Shown here: in pieces, positions 56,032-64,000 of the stretch
Position numbering within the stretch: the first letter of the stretch is position 1
How the letters are laid out: each line of letters starts with the position of its first letter
DNA from: Cyanobium sp. WAJ14-Wanaka
Lineage (GTDB): Bacteria; Cyanobacteriota; Cyanobacteriia; PCC-6307; Cyanobiaceae
Assembly: GCF_024345375.1 (NCBI RefSeq)
Contig: NZ_JAGQAZ010000002.1
Coordinates: 1-64,000 of the forward strand
Direction of reading: 5' to 3'
Length of the DNA: 64,000 bases
Made by a program: the position numbers and the translations under genes
Notes under the pieces: generated by a model
Told to the model about the DNA's origin: nothing
Database searches by the model: none
The model's input: only the letters and a program-made list of their open reading frames with translations

Positions 56032-56993
56032 GGGGCTTGTCCCGCTTGGAGGGGGCGCCGTAGGGGGCTATCGGGGCTGGCAAAAACCGGCAGCACCTCC
56101 TTGCGAAAGGCGTCCGAGGCGCGGGAGCAGTAGCGGGCTGGGTGGGTGATCAATTTCAGCTGGCGCCGCACCAGCAAATCAGCCACCTGGGGGCGATGCA
56201 GGCTGCCAGCCGAGAGCTCCCGTTCAATCGAAACCACCGGTAGAAAGGCAGCCCCCAGCTCCGATTGCACCGCATTTTTGATCGCCTCAAAGGAGTTGAG
56301 CTCCATCTCGATCTTGAGGCGCGCCACATCCAGACCCGAGCGGGCCAGCAGCTGGTCGACCATTTTTCGGGTGGTCGACTGGGAGTCGAGGCAGACAAAC
56401 CCCAGCCGGTAGAGGTCGTCCTTGGTGAGTTCAGGCAACCGAGCCAGGGGGTGTTTAGTCGGCAGCACCAGGGCCAATTCATCGCTGGCGTAGGGCACCA
56501 CCTGCAGCAACTCGCCCAGTTCGGTGGGCAATTCGCCGCCGATGATCGCCAAATCGATTTGGCCATTGGCCACGCTCCAGCCGGTGCGACGGGTGCTGTG
56601 CACCTGCAATTGCACAGCCACATCTGGATATTTCTGGCGAAACAGGCCGATCATCCGGGGCATCAAATAGGTGCCCGTGGTTTGGCTTGCCCCCACCACC
56701 AGGGATCCGCCCTTGAGGTTGTGAAGGTCGTCGAGGGCCCGGCAGGCCTCCTGACACTGGCTCAAGATCCGGTCGCAGTAGCTCAGCAGCAGGTGGCCCG
56801 CTTCCGTGAGCTGGGCCTTGCGGCCACCGCGATCAAAGAGCGAAACACTGAGCTGCTTCTCCAGGTTTTGGATTTGCAGACTCACCGCCGGCTGGGTGAC
56901 ATAAAGGCTGTCGGCCGCCTTTTTAAAGCTGCCCTCACTGGCAATAGCCCGCAGGATGCGGAGCTGGTCGAGGGTGAAAGGCAGATCTGCCAT
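56028..56993 (-). CDS. rbcR: LysR-type regulator RbcR
   Basis: Activator of the Rubisco operon. About 321 aa: helix-turn-helix [38 protein letters not shown]-type sequence and effector domain with [20 protein letters not shown], specific to the RbcR/Ycf30 group rather than NtcB or CmpR. ATG 56993; upstream in-frame Met codons lie in the adjacent divergent gene. Convergent end overlaps DUF3172. Confidence 0.9.
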   Translation of the reverse strand: MADLPFTLDQLRILRAIASEGSFKKAADSLYVTQPAVSLQIQNLEKQLSVSLFDRGGRKAQLTEAGHLLLSYCDRILSQCQEACRALDDLHNLKGGSLVVGASQTTGTYLMPRMIGLFRQKYPDVAVQLQVHSTRRTGWSVANGQIDLAIIGGELPTELGELLQVVPYASDELALVLPTKHPLARLPELTKDDLYRLGFVCLDSQSTTRKMVDQLLARSGLDVARLKIEMELNSFEAIKNAVQSELGAAFLPVVSIERELSAGSLHRPQVADLLVRRQLKLITHPARYCSRASDAFRKEVLPVFASPDSPLRRPLQAGQAP

Positions 56994-57000
56994 GGTCGCC

Positions 57001-57813
57001 ATGCAGAACAAAACTCTAGGGGGGGCCGCCGGCAGCGAGAATCCGCAACTTCACAACTCCCCATCAGCCCCCGAGGCCCAACCCGTGAGCCCACACCACA
57101 GCAGCCTGGTGATGCTGGCCCTTCTGCTGGCCTTTGCTGTTTTGCACAGCGGCGGCGCATCGCTGCGGGCGTGGGGGGTGGAACGCATTGGCGAGCGGGC
57201 CTGGCGGGTGCTGTTTGCGGCCCTGAGCATCCCCTCAGCGGTGGTGGTGATTGGATATTTCCTGGCCCACCGCTACGACGGAACCCGCCTCTGGAACCTG
57301 CAGGAGCAGGCCTGGATCATTCCAGTGGTGTGGGTTGGCACCGCGATCAGCTTCCTGTTTCTCTATCCAGCCACCTACAACCTGCTGGAAATACCGGCGG
57401 TACTCAAGCCCCAGGTGCGCCTCTATGCCACCGGAATCATTCGCATCAGTCGCCATCCCCAGGCGGTGGGCCAGGTGCTCTGGTGCGCCACCCACCTGCT
57501 CTGGATAGGCAGCAGCTTCATGGTGGTCACCTGCTTTGGCTTGATTGCCCACCACCTATTTGCCATCTGGAATGGGGATCGGCGCCTGGCCAACCGTTTT
57601 GGCGCTGCCTTTGAGGAGCTCAAAGCCCACACCTCGGTGATCCCCTTTAGGGCCGTGCTCGATGGGCGCCAGCAGCTGGTTCTAGGCGAATTTCTGAGGC
57701 CGGCCCAGCTGGGCATTGCCATTGCCGTTGGCGTTTTCTGGTGGGCCCATCGCTGGATCGGCGCAGGCGCCACCACCTTTTCCCGCACGGGCCTGGGCCA
57801 TCTGCTCGGCTAA
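57001..57813 (+). CDS. NnrU-family protein, 15-cis-zeta-carotene isomerase (Z-ISO)-like
   Basis: A 270-aa membrane protein with about six or seven spans. The core from [20 protein letters not shown], through [23 protein letters not shown] and [19 protein letters not shown], to [16 protein letters not shown] and the final [19 protein letters not shown] is the cyanobacterial NnrU group closest to plant Z-ISO. Heme-dependent isomerisation of the 15-cis bond is likely. ATG 57001 is 7 bp from the rbcR start; a GTG at 57085 or ATG at 57112 may be the true start. Confidence 0.83.
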   Translation: MQNKTLGGAAGSENPQLHNSPSAPEAQPVSPHHSSLVMLALLLAFAVLHSGGASLRAWGVERIGERAWRVLFAALSIPSAVVVIGYFLAHRYDGTRLWNLQEQAWIIPVVWVGTAISFLFLYPATYNLLEIPAVLKPQVRLYATGIIRISRHPQAVGQVLWCATHLLWIGSSFMVVTCFGLIAHHLFAIWNGDRRLANRFGAAFEELKAHTSVIPFRAVLDGRQQLVLGEFLRPAQLGIAIAVGVFWWAHRWIGAGATTFSRTGLGHLLG

Positions 57814-57819
57814 CTGGCT

Positions 57820-57833
57820 GAGCCAGCTGGCTC
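57820..57833. other. perfect 14-bp palindrome between Z-ISO-like gene and ndhF
   Basis: GAGCCAGCTGGCTC lies just after the Z-ISO-like stop. It could fold as a short hairpin ending that transcript or serve as an operator for ndhF; no U-run. Confidence 0.4.
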
Positions 57834-57923
57834 CAGGGCCGAACCGATGGGGAGCTCCCCACCAAGCGTGGAATCCCCCAACGAGCTGCCTAAACTCATT
57901 ACAACAACAGGCCGCGCCGCAGC

Positions 57924-59945
57924 ATGCCCTCAGCCGCTGAAATCGCCTGGTTAATACCCGTGTTGCCCCTGGCGGGGGCCTGCCTTGTGGGGCTGGGGCT
58001 GATCAGCTTCAACCGCACGATCAACCGACTGCGAAAACCCGTCGCGCTGCTGCTGATTAGCTGCGTGGGCGCCTCCGGCGTTTTGAGCTATGCAGTGCTG
58101 GCCGAACAACTGGCCGGCGCAGCCATGACGGAGGTGCTCTTCCCCTGGGCCACCGCCGGCACCTTCAGCCTGGAAATGGGGTTCCGGGTAGACGCATTGG
58201 GAGCCGTGATGCTGGCCCTGGTGACCACCATCGCCGTGCTGGTGATGATCTATTCAGATGGCTACATGGCCCACGACAAGGGTTATGTGCGCTTTTTCAC
58301 CTACTTGGCCCTATTCAGCAGCTCGATGCTGGGCCTGATCATCAGCCCAAACCTGCTGGAGATCTACGTTTTCTGGGAGCTGGTGGGCATGTGCTCCTAC
58401 TTGCTCGTGGGTTTTTGGTACGACCGCGATGGCGCCGCCAATGCGGCCCAGAAGGCCTTTGTTGTCAACAGGGTCGGCGACTTTGGGCTGCTGCTGGGAA
58501 TCCTGGGGCTGTTTTGGGCCACGGGCAGCTTTGGTTTTGAGGAAATTGGCGTGCGCCTGCAGGAGGCAATAGCAGGGGGCAGCGTCAGCAATGGGGTGGC
58601 AATCCTGCTCTGCCTGCTGGTTTTCATGGGGCCCATGGCCAAGTCGGCCCAGTTCCCCCTTCACGTTTGGCTGCCCGATGCGATGGAGGGCCCCACACCT
58701 ATCTCGGCCCTAATCCACGCAGCCACGATGGTGGCGGCCGGGGTGTTTTTGGTGGCCCGGCTCCAGCCGATCTACGTGCCCTTTGAGGCGGTGCAAACCG
58801 TGATTGCCGTGGTGGGCACCATCACCCTCTTCTTGGGGGCCTCAATCGCCCTCACCCAGATGGATCTCAAGAAGGGCCTCGCCTACAGCACCGTTTCCCA
58901 ACTGGGCTACATGATGCTGGCCATGGGCTGCGGCGCGCCGGTGGCCGGGATGTTCCACCTGGTTACCCACGCCTTTTTCAAGGCGATGCTCTTCCTCTGC
59001 TCAGGCTCGGTGATCCACGCCATGGAAGAGGTGGTGGGCCATGAACCCGTGCTGGCCCAGGACATGCGCCTGATGGGTGGCCTGCGCAAATACATGCCCA
59101 TAACCAGCGCCACCTTCCTGATCGGCTGCCTGGCCATCAGTGGCATCCCCCCCCTGGCGGGTTTTTGGAGCAAGGACGAGATCCTTGGCCAGGCCTTTGG
59201 CCATTTCCCCGTGCTCTGGGCAGCTGGCTTCATCACGGCTGGAATGACAGCTTTTTACATGTTCAGGCTGTACTTCCTCACCTTTGAGGGCAGCTTCCGG
59301 GGCGGAGACCAAACCATTCAGGCCCAACTGCTCTCAGCCGCCGGCAAGGGCCAGGGCGATGACGCCGCAGAAGCCCATGGCGGCAGCCACCACCATGCCG
59401 ATCACCCCCATGAATCCGGCTGGCAGATGGCCATGCCCCTGGCCGTTTTGGCGGTGCCCTCGGCCCTGATCGGCCTGCTGGGGACCCCCTGGAACAGCCG
59501 CTTTGCCCGCCTGCTCAACCCCGAGGAAGCGGCCCACATGGCCTCCCACTTCAGCTGGGCCGAATTTCTACCCCTAGCTGGGGCCTCGGTGGGGGTTTCC
59601 CTGCTGGGCATCAGCATCGCCGTGCTCGCCTACGCCCTCCACAAGATCGACCTCGGCACAGCCGTGGCCGGCCGTTTTCCCACAATCAATGCCTTCTTTG
59701 CCAACAAGTGGTACCTCGATCAAATCAACGACAAGTTGTTTGTGCAGGGCAGCCGCAAGTTGGCCAAACAGGTGCTTGAGGTGGATTCAAAGGTGGTGGA
59801 TGGGGTGGTCAACCTCACCGGCCTGGTGACCCTGGGCAGTGGTGAGGGCCTGAAGTATTTCGAAACCGGCCGGGCCCAGTTCTATGCCCTGATCGTGTTT
59901 GGCGGGGTGGTGGCCCTAGTGGTGCTGTTCGGTTCGCTGGGCTGA
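57924..59945 (+). CDS. ndhF: NDH-1 subunit 5, NdhF (NdhF1 type)
   Basis: Proton-pumping antiporter-like membrane subunit, 673 aa, of the respiratory/cyclic NDH-1. Key motifs: FWELVGMCSYLLVGFWYDR, NRVGDFGLLLGILG, SAQFPLHVWLPDAMEGPTPISALIHAATMVAAG and KKGLAYSTVSQLGYMML. Co-oriented with ndhD 123 bp downstream, the usual ndhF1-ndhD1 pair. A His-rich, charged loop (about residues 470-490) lies late in the protein. Confidence 0.95.
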   Translation: MPSAAEIAWLIPVLPLAGACLVGLGLISFNRTINRLRKPVALLLISCVGASGVLSYAVLAEQLAGAAMTEVLFPWATAGTFSLEMGFRVDALGAVMLALVTTIAVLVMIYSDGYMAHDKGYVRFFTYLALFSSSMLGLIISPNLLEIYVFWELVGMCSYLLVGFWYDRDGAANAAQKAFVVNRVGDFGLLLGILGLFWATGSFGFEEIGVRLQEAIAGGSVSNGVAILLCLLVFMGPMAKSAQFPLHVWLPDAMEGPTPISALIHAATMVAAGVFLVARLQPIYVPFEAVQTVIAVVGTITLFLGASIALTQMDLKKGLAYSTVSQLGYMMLAMGCGAPVAGMFHLVTHAFFKAMLFLCSGSVIHAMEEVVGHEPVLAQDMRLMGGLRKYMPITSATFLIGCLAISGIPPLAGFWSKDEILGQAFGHFPVLWAAGFITAGMTAFYMFRLYFLTFEGSFRGGDQTIQAQLLSAAGKGQGDDAAEAHGGSHHHADHPHESGWQMAMPLAVLAVPSALIGLLGTPWNSRFARLLNPEEAAHMASHFSWAEFLPLAGASVGVSLLGISIAVLAYALHKIDLGTAVAGRFPTINAFFANKWYLDQINDKLFVQGSRKLAKQVLEVDSKVVDGVVNLTGLVTLGSGEGLKYFETGRAQFYALIVFGGVVALVVLFGSLG

Positions 59946-60068
59946 TCCCGTCCCTAGGGCCGGGCAGATCGGCTCCATCAGCGCCATTGCTCTGTGTGAC
60001 ATCCCCGACCCGGGCGGGGTTGGGCTGGACAGGATTTCTACACTCCAGCCATTGGTGAGGTTTGGTTC

Positions 60069-61658
60069 GTGCCGTTCCCCTGGCTGAGCGCTTCGATCCT
60101 GTTTCCGATCGCCGCAGCCCTAGTTATTCCTTTCTTCCCCGACGAGGGGGAAGGCAAGCAGGTCCGCTGGTATGCCCTGGCGGTGGCCCTGATCACCTTC
60201 CTGCTGACGGTGGGTGGCTACCTGACTGGCTACGACCCGAGCGACCCCGGCCTGCAATTGGTGGAGCGGGTGCAGTGGCTGCCCAGCATCGGCCTGTCCT
60301 GGTCGGTGGCGGCGGATGGGATCTCGATGCCCCTGATCCTGCTCACCAGCTTCATCACGGCCTTGGCGGTGCTGGCGGCATGGCCTGTCACCTTCAAGCC
60401 CAAGCTGTTTTTCTTCCTGCTCCTGGCCATGGATGGCGGCCAGATCGCCGTCTTTGCAGTCCAGGACATGCTGCTGTTCTTCCTGGCCTGGGAACTGGAG
60501 CTGCTGCCGGTCTACCTCCTAATTGCGATCTGGGGGGGCAAAAAACGCCAATACGCAGCCACCAAGTTCATCATCTACACAGCGGGCAGCTCGCTTTTCA
60601 TCCTCCTGGCGGGCCTGGCCATGGCCTTCTACGGCGGCGGCATCCCCACCTTTGAGTACAGCGAGCTGATGGCCAAGGGCTTCCCGCCCAGCTTCCAGTT
60701 GCTCTGTTACGCCGGCCTGCTGATTGCGTTTGGGGTGAAGCTGCCAATTGTGCCGCTGCACACCTGGCTGCCCGATGCCCATGGCGAGGCCACGGCCCCG
60801 GTGCACATGCTGCTGGCGGGCATCCTGCTGAAGATGGGCGGCTACGCCCTGCTGCGCTTCAACTGCCAAATACTCCCCGATGCCCACGCCCAATTCGCGC
60901 CCCTGCTGGTGGTGTTGGGGGTGGTGAACATCATCTATGCGGCCCTCACCTCCTTTGCCCAGCGCAATCTCAAGCGCAAAATCGCCTACAGCTCCATCAG
61001 CCACATGGGTTTTGTGCTGATTGGAATCGGCAGTTTCAGCGCCCTCGGCAGCAGTGGGGCGATGTTGCAGATGATCAGCCACGGACTGATCGGGGCAAGT
61101 CTGTTTTTCCTGGTGGGGGCCACCTACGACCGCACCCACACCCTGCAACTCGACGAGATGGGTGGCGTGGGCCAAAACATGCGCAAAATGTTTGCCCTCT
61201 GGACCATCTGCTCCCTGGCATCGCTTGCCCTGCCTGGCATGAGCGGCTTTGTGTCCGAACTGATGATCTTTGTGGGCTTCGCCACCGACGACGCCTACAG
61301 CCTGGCCTTCCGGATCGTGGTTGACGGCCTGGCCGCAATCGGGGTGATCCTGACGCCGATCTACCTGCTTTCGATGCTGCGGGAGATCTTCTACGGCAAG
61401 GAAAACGTTGAACTGGCCTCCCACACCCAGTTGGTGGATGCGGAACCCAGGGAGATCTACATCGTGGGTTGCCTGCTGGTGCCGATCATTGGCATTGGCC
61501 TCTATCCGCGGCTAATGACGGACACCTACCGGGCCTCCATGGAAGCCCTCGTGGCCCGAGATGAAAGTGCCATGAAGATGCTCAATTCAAGGGGGCCTGC
61601 CCCGATCGGCTCCGGCCTGATCCGCCAGGCGCCCCTCTCCGCACCTTCCCTGGGCTAG
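60069..61658 (+). CDS. ndhD: NDH-1 subunit 4, NdhD (NdhD1 type)
   Basis: Proton-translocating membrane subunit, 529 aa. [62 protein letters not shown]-type region and [24 protein letters not shown] start at 60069. Between ndhF and ndhD is a GC-rich hairpin near 59999-60020 without a T-run, so they may be co-transcribed. Confidence 0.95.
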   Translation: MPFPWLSASILFPIAAALVIPFFPDEGEGKQVRWYALAVALITFLLTVGGYLTGYDPSDPGLQLVERVQWLPSIGLSWSVAADGISMPLILLTSFITALAVLAAWPVTFKPKLFFFLLLAMDGGQIAVFAVQDMLLFFLAWELELLPVYLLIAIWGGKKRQYAATKFIIYTAGSSLFILLAGLAMAFYGGGIPTFEYSELMAKGFPPSFQLLCYAGLLIAFGVKLPIVPLHTWLPDAHGEATAPVHMLLAGILLKMGGYALLRFNCQILPDAHAQFAPLLVVLGVVNIIYAALTSFAQRNLKRKIAYSSISHMGFVLIGIGSFSALGSSGAMLQMISHGLIGASLFFLVGATYDRTHTLQLDEMGGVGQNMRKMFALWTICSLASLALPGMSGFVSELMIFVGFATDDAYSLAFRIVVDGLAAIGVILTPIYLLSMLREIFYGKENVELASHTQLVDAEPREIYIVGCLLVPIIGIGLYPRLMTDTYRASMEALVARDESAMKMLNSRGPAPIGSGLIRQAPLSAPSLG

Positions 61659-61763
61659 GCCACCACTCCAAGCCGCCACAGCTGGTGGCGAATGAAGCTG
61701 CTGGCCGGAACCGGCCGATACCGGTAGCGTGGAAATACAAATTCCCTGGGGAAACAGCAGCAA

Positions 61764-62675
61764 GTGGCAGAGGGGGGCGCCAGGCTGGCCATCCGGCTGC
61801 TGCAGGACGCGGCGGAACGGGGCGATCTCGACCCTTGGGATGTCGATGTAATTGCCGTGATCGACGGCTTTTTAGACCAATTGCGCCAGCGCATTGAGGT
61901 GCCGCGCCTGGTGGCAGCCTTGCGCCAGGGGCGAGGCGGCAGCTACGAACAGGACCTGGCCGAGAGCAGTGAAGCCTTTTTGGCCGCCTCCGTGCTCGTG
62001 GGCCTGAAGGCCGAGGTGTTGGAGGCTGCCACCTTCCCGCCGGCACCGATCGAAACCGACTTTGGCTTCGATTTTGACGACGACGGCCAGGGCTGGCTGA
62101 TGAATCCTGGCCTGGCATTGCCCCGCAGGCCGGAACGCCATCTCTGGCGCCGGCCCGTGGCCCCACCGCCCCTACAGCGGCCCGTAACCCTCGGGGAACT
62201 GATCCGCCAACTCGAGGAAATTGCCGAACGGCTCGAAGACGACGAGGGCAAGGCCCGCAATCGCCATCGCCCCAAGCGCTATAGCGAGCGGGCCGCGATT
62301 GAGCAGGTGGCCGCCCTGGCCCACCGCGAAAAGCTGCCGGAAACCACGGCCGCCCTCAGCCAATTTCTGCTGCAGTGGCCCGAGGCCCTTGATTGGACAG
62401 GCTTTGACCAACTCGTGCACTCCTGGGCCCAGTGCGTTGAAAGCAAAGGGGCCGCCGCCGACCTCGACGCCGATCGGGTTGGGGTCTTTTGGGCCCTGCT
62501 GTTTCTGTGTCATCAGGGCAAGGTGGAGCTGCAGCAGGAGGGAGGACTGTTTGGTGCATTGAGCCTGAAACGGCTGCTAAACGAGGGCGAAAGCGTCCAG
62601 CTGCCGCTGGTGAAGGCCGTTGCATCGCCCCAGGGACCAGCTGCCATGCCGACCCATGCAGCGCTGGCTGCCTAG
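61764..62675 (+). CDS. scpA: segregation and condensation protein A
   Basis: Kleisin that links the SMC dimer for chromosome organisation. 303 aa; begins with GARLAIRLLQDAAERGDLDPWDVDVIAVIDGFLDQ (the LLxLIxxxxLDIxDIxI-like motif) and ends with a winged helix (LLFLCHQGKVELQQEG). GTG start 61764. The 105-bp leader has a GGCCGG-AA-CCGGCC hairpin at 61703-61716. Confidence 0.9.
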   Translation: MAEGGARLAIRLLQDAAERGDLDPWDVDVIAVIDGFLDQLRQRIEVPRLVAALRQGRGGSYEQDLAESSEAFLAASVLVGLKAEVLEAATFPPAPIETDFGFDFDDDGQGWLMNPGLALPRRPERHLWRRPVAPPPLQRPVTLGELIRQLEEIAERLEDDEGKARNRHRPKRYSERAAIEQVAALAHREKLPETTAALSQFLLQWPEALDWTGFDQLVHSWAQCVESKGAAADLDADRVGVFWALLFLCHQGKVELQQEGGLFGALSLKRLLNEGESVQLPLVKAVASPQGPAAMPTHAALAA

Positions 62676-62720
62676 GCCGTTCACTAGGCTTACTTGTCCG
62701 TCAGAAATGAGCAAACGCCA

Positions 62721-63902
62721 ATGAAGGCGATGATCTTGGCGGCAGGCAAGGGAACACGGGTGAGGCCGATCACCCACACCATTCCCAAGCCGATGATCCC
62801 CATCCTCCAGAAACCCGTGATGGAGTTTCTGCTGGAGCTGCTGCGGGAGCATGGTTTCACCGAGATCATGGTCAACGTTTCGCACCTGGCTGAGGAGATC
62901 GAGAACTACTTCCGCGACGGCCAAAGATTTGGCGTTGAAATTGCCTACAGCTTTGAAGGCCGCATTGAAGACGGCGAGCTGATTGGTGATGCGATGGGTT
63001 CGGCCGGTGGCCTGAAAAAGATCCAAACCTTCCAGCACTTCTTCGACGACACCTTTGTGGTGCTCTGCGGCGATGCCCTGGTCGACCTCGACCTCAGCGA
63101 AGCGGTGCGGCGCCATAAGGCCAAGGGTGCCCTGGCCAGCCTGATCACCAAACGGGTCCCCCGCGACCAGGTGAGCAGCTACGGCGTAGTGGTGACCGAT
63201 GACGACGGCAGGGTGCGCTCCTTCCAGGAGAAGCCGGCCATCGAGGAGGCCGCCAGCGACATGATCAACACCGGCATCTACATCTTTGAGCCCGAAGTGT
63301 TGGACTTCGTGCCCACGGGCCAGCCATTTGACATCGGCTCCGACCTGTTCCCCAAACTGGTGGAATCCGGGGCAGCCTTCTATGCCCTACCGATGGAATT
63401 CGAGTGGGTGGATATCGGCAAGGTGCCCGATTACTGGCAGGCGATTCGCAGCGTGCTGCAGGGTCAGGTGCGCCAGGTACAGATCCCCGGCAAGGAGGTG
63501 CGACCAGGCGTCTATGCCGGCCTAAACGTGGCCGCCGACTGGGACAACATCACGGTGAAGGGCCCAATCTATGTGGGCGGGATGAGCAGAATTGAGAACG
63601 GAGCCACGATCATTGGCCCGGCAATGATTGGCCCCAACTGCCACATCTGTGAAGGCGCCACGATCGACAACTCGATCATCTTCGACTACTCCCGCATCGG
63701 TGCGGGGGTGCGCTTGGTGGAAAAACTGGTGTTTGGCCGTTACTGCGTTGACCGCAACGGCGACCACTTCGACCTGCAGGAAGCTGCCCTCGATTGGCTG
63801 ATCACCGACGTGCGCCGCCTGGATGTGGTTTCCCCCTCACCGCAGCAAAAGGCCATGGCCGAACTGCTCGGCACCGACCTGGCCCTTACGGGCTCGAACT
63901 AA
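62721..63902 (+). CDS. NDP-sugar synthase (nucleotidyltransferase with left-handed beta-helix)
   Basis: A 393-aa protein: LAAGKGTRVRPITHTIPKPMIPILQKPVMEF (nucleotide and Mg site), GDALVDLDL (sugar-phosphate region) and C-terminal hexapeptide repeats (VGGMSRIENGATIIGPAMIG). Family members make GDP-mannose, UDP-glucose or dTDP-glucose; the sugar is unknown. ATG 62721. Confidence 0.9.
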   Translation: MKAMILAAGKGTRVRPITHTIPKPMIPILQKPVMEFLLELLREHGFTEIMVNVSHLAEEIENYFRDGQRFGVEIAYSFEGRIEDGELIGDAMGSAGGLKKIQTFQHFFDDTFVVLCGDALVDLDLSEAVRRHKAKGALASLITKRVPRDQVSSYGVVVTDDDGRVRSFQEKPAIEEAASDMINTGIYIFEPEVLDFVPTGQPFDIGSDLFPKLVESGAAFYALPMEFEWVDIGKVPDYWQAIRSVLQGQVRQVQIPGKEVRPGVYAGLNVAADWDNITVKGPIYVGGMSRIENGATIIGPAMIGPNCHICEGATIDNSIIFDYSRIGAGVRLVEKLVFGRYCVDRNGDHFDLQEAALDWLITDVRRLDVVSPSPQQKAMAELLGTDLALTGSN

Positions 63903-64000
63903 GTGCTGGCACTGGGATTGGGGGTACTTCTGGCCTAAGGCCGGCCATTTCCAGGATCCTGGGGATCTTTTCCTCGGCCTTGATCGCCATCAGGTGCACC
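63886..64000 (-). CDS. metF: methylenetetrahydrofolate reductase, C-terminal end only
   Basis: The minus strand from the window edge reads 37 codons, VHLMAIKAEEKIPRILEMAG, then a Pro-rich tail and TAA. The GVHLMAIKxEEKIPxILExAGL ending is that of cyanobacterial MetF. The 5' part is outside the window. It overlaps the end of the NDP-sugar synthase by 17 bp. Confidence 0.75.
   Translation of the reverse strand, partial: VHLMAIKAEEKIPRILEMAGLRPEVPPIPVPALSSSP

Noticed and set aside
59999-60020. GC-rich hairpin between ndhF and ndhD as a terminator
   Set aside because: CCCCG/CGGGG stem but no U-run; read-through likely, so not listed as a terminator.

Overview
This is a gene-dense, high-GC (clearly above 55% by eye) chromosomal segment of a unicellular oxygenic cyanobacterium of the Synechococcus/Cyanobium type. 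The evidence is photosystem genes (psbU, psbD, petL, ycf3), NDH-1 genes (ndhF, ndhD, ndhM, ndhO, a CRR7-like factor), the circadian/light response regulators rpaA and rpaB, the Rubisco regulator rbcR, plastid-type ycf genes (ycf34), the plant-type poly-cis carotenoid enzymes (crtB, crtP, crtQ and a Z-ISO-like protein), and many small cyanobacteria-specific families (DUF751, DUF3120, DUF3172, DUF4346, UPF0367). I see no insertion sequence, prophage, CRISPR array or rRNA. The one small accessory-looking element is a type II toxin-antitoxin pair near 41.4-41.9 kb.

Layout. 0-6.3 kb is a leftward, closely packed cluster: uppP, a PDZ/FeS protein (DUF512 type), a TolC-like outer membrane protein, a PucC-like transporter, an inositol-monophosphatase-like enzyme and a cut unknown gene. 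6.4-16.5 kb holds DUF3120, psbU, nadB, a VKOR-thioredoxin fusion, rimO, an MFS exporter, the tiny petL, a B12-binding radical SAM protein, DUF4346 and a FemAB-like acyltransferase. 16.5-24.4 kb holds a secreted four-cysteine protein, a RibD-C reductase coupled to a tandem PTPS protein, aroK, CRR7, a GST, then DUF751-rbfA-GH3-GT2/TPR-hemD. 24.4-31.3 kb holds crtQ with SRPBCC and lipoprotein genes, an IscA-like carrier, a TPR protein, a LpxB-related protein, a TIGR01777 epimerase, ndhO and a J-domain protein. 31.3-36.8 kb holds an SLH porin, a tiny SD-led reading frame, a psbD copy without psbC, UPF0367, an ABC ATPase, tRNA-Asn(GTT) and rpaA. 36.8-43.5 kb holds holB-tmk-Cu ATPase, ycf3, the TA pair and radA. 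43.6-48.4 kb is rpaB followed by the lipid cluster plsX-fabH-fabD-plsC. 48.4-56 kb holds a YdcF-like protein, tsaB-ycf34, cca, an RRM protein, an alpha/beta hydrolase, crtB-crtP and ndhM-DUF3172. 56-64 kb holds rbcR, the Z-ISO-like gene, ndhF, ndhD, scpA, an NDP-sugar synthase and the end of metF.

The genes work together mainly as photosynthesis and its support: PSII reaction centre and extrinsic proteins, PSI assembly, b6f and NDH-1 subunits, the enzymes from GGPP to lycopene except the final isomerase, and the regulators that control them (RpaA, RpaB, RbcR). Lipid synthesis, ribosome/tRNA maturation and cofactor synthesis fill the rest. Genes are tightly packed, with many stop-start overlaps, convergent 3' overlaps and even divergent 5' overlaps.

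Most unusual observations: a psbD copy lacking psbC, followed by its own terminator and then a 17-codon reading frame with a very strong SD and a second terminator; a porin mRNA whose SD is a perfect match for the Yfr1 sRNA core and whose 3' UTR carries a Yfr1-like core; a J-domain gene whose best start is CTG; repeated TTGA stop-start couplings; and a tandem PTPS protein whose first domain lacks the catalytic His, coupled to a stand-alone RibD-type reductase.
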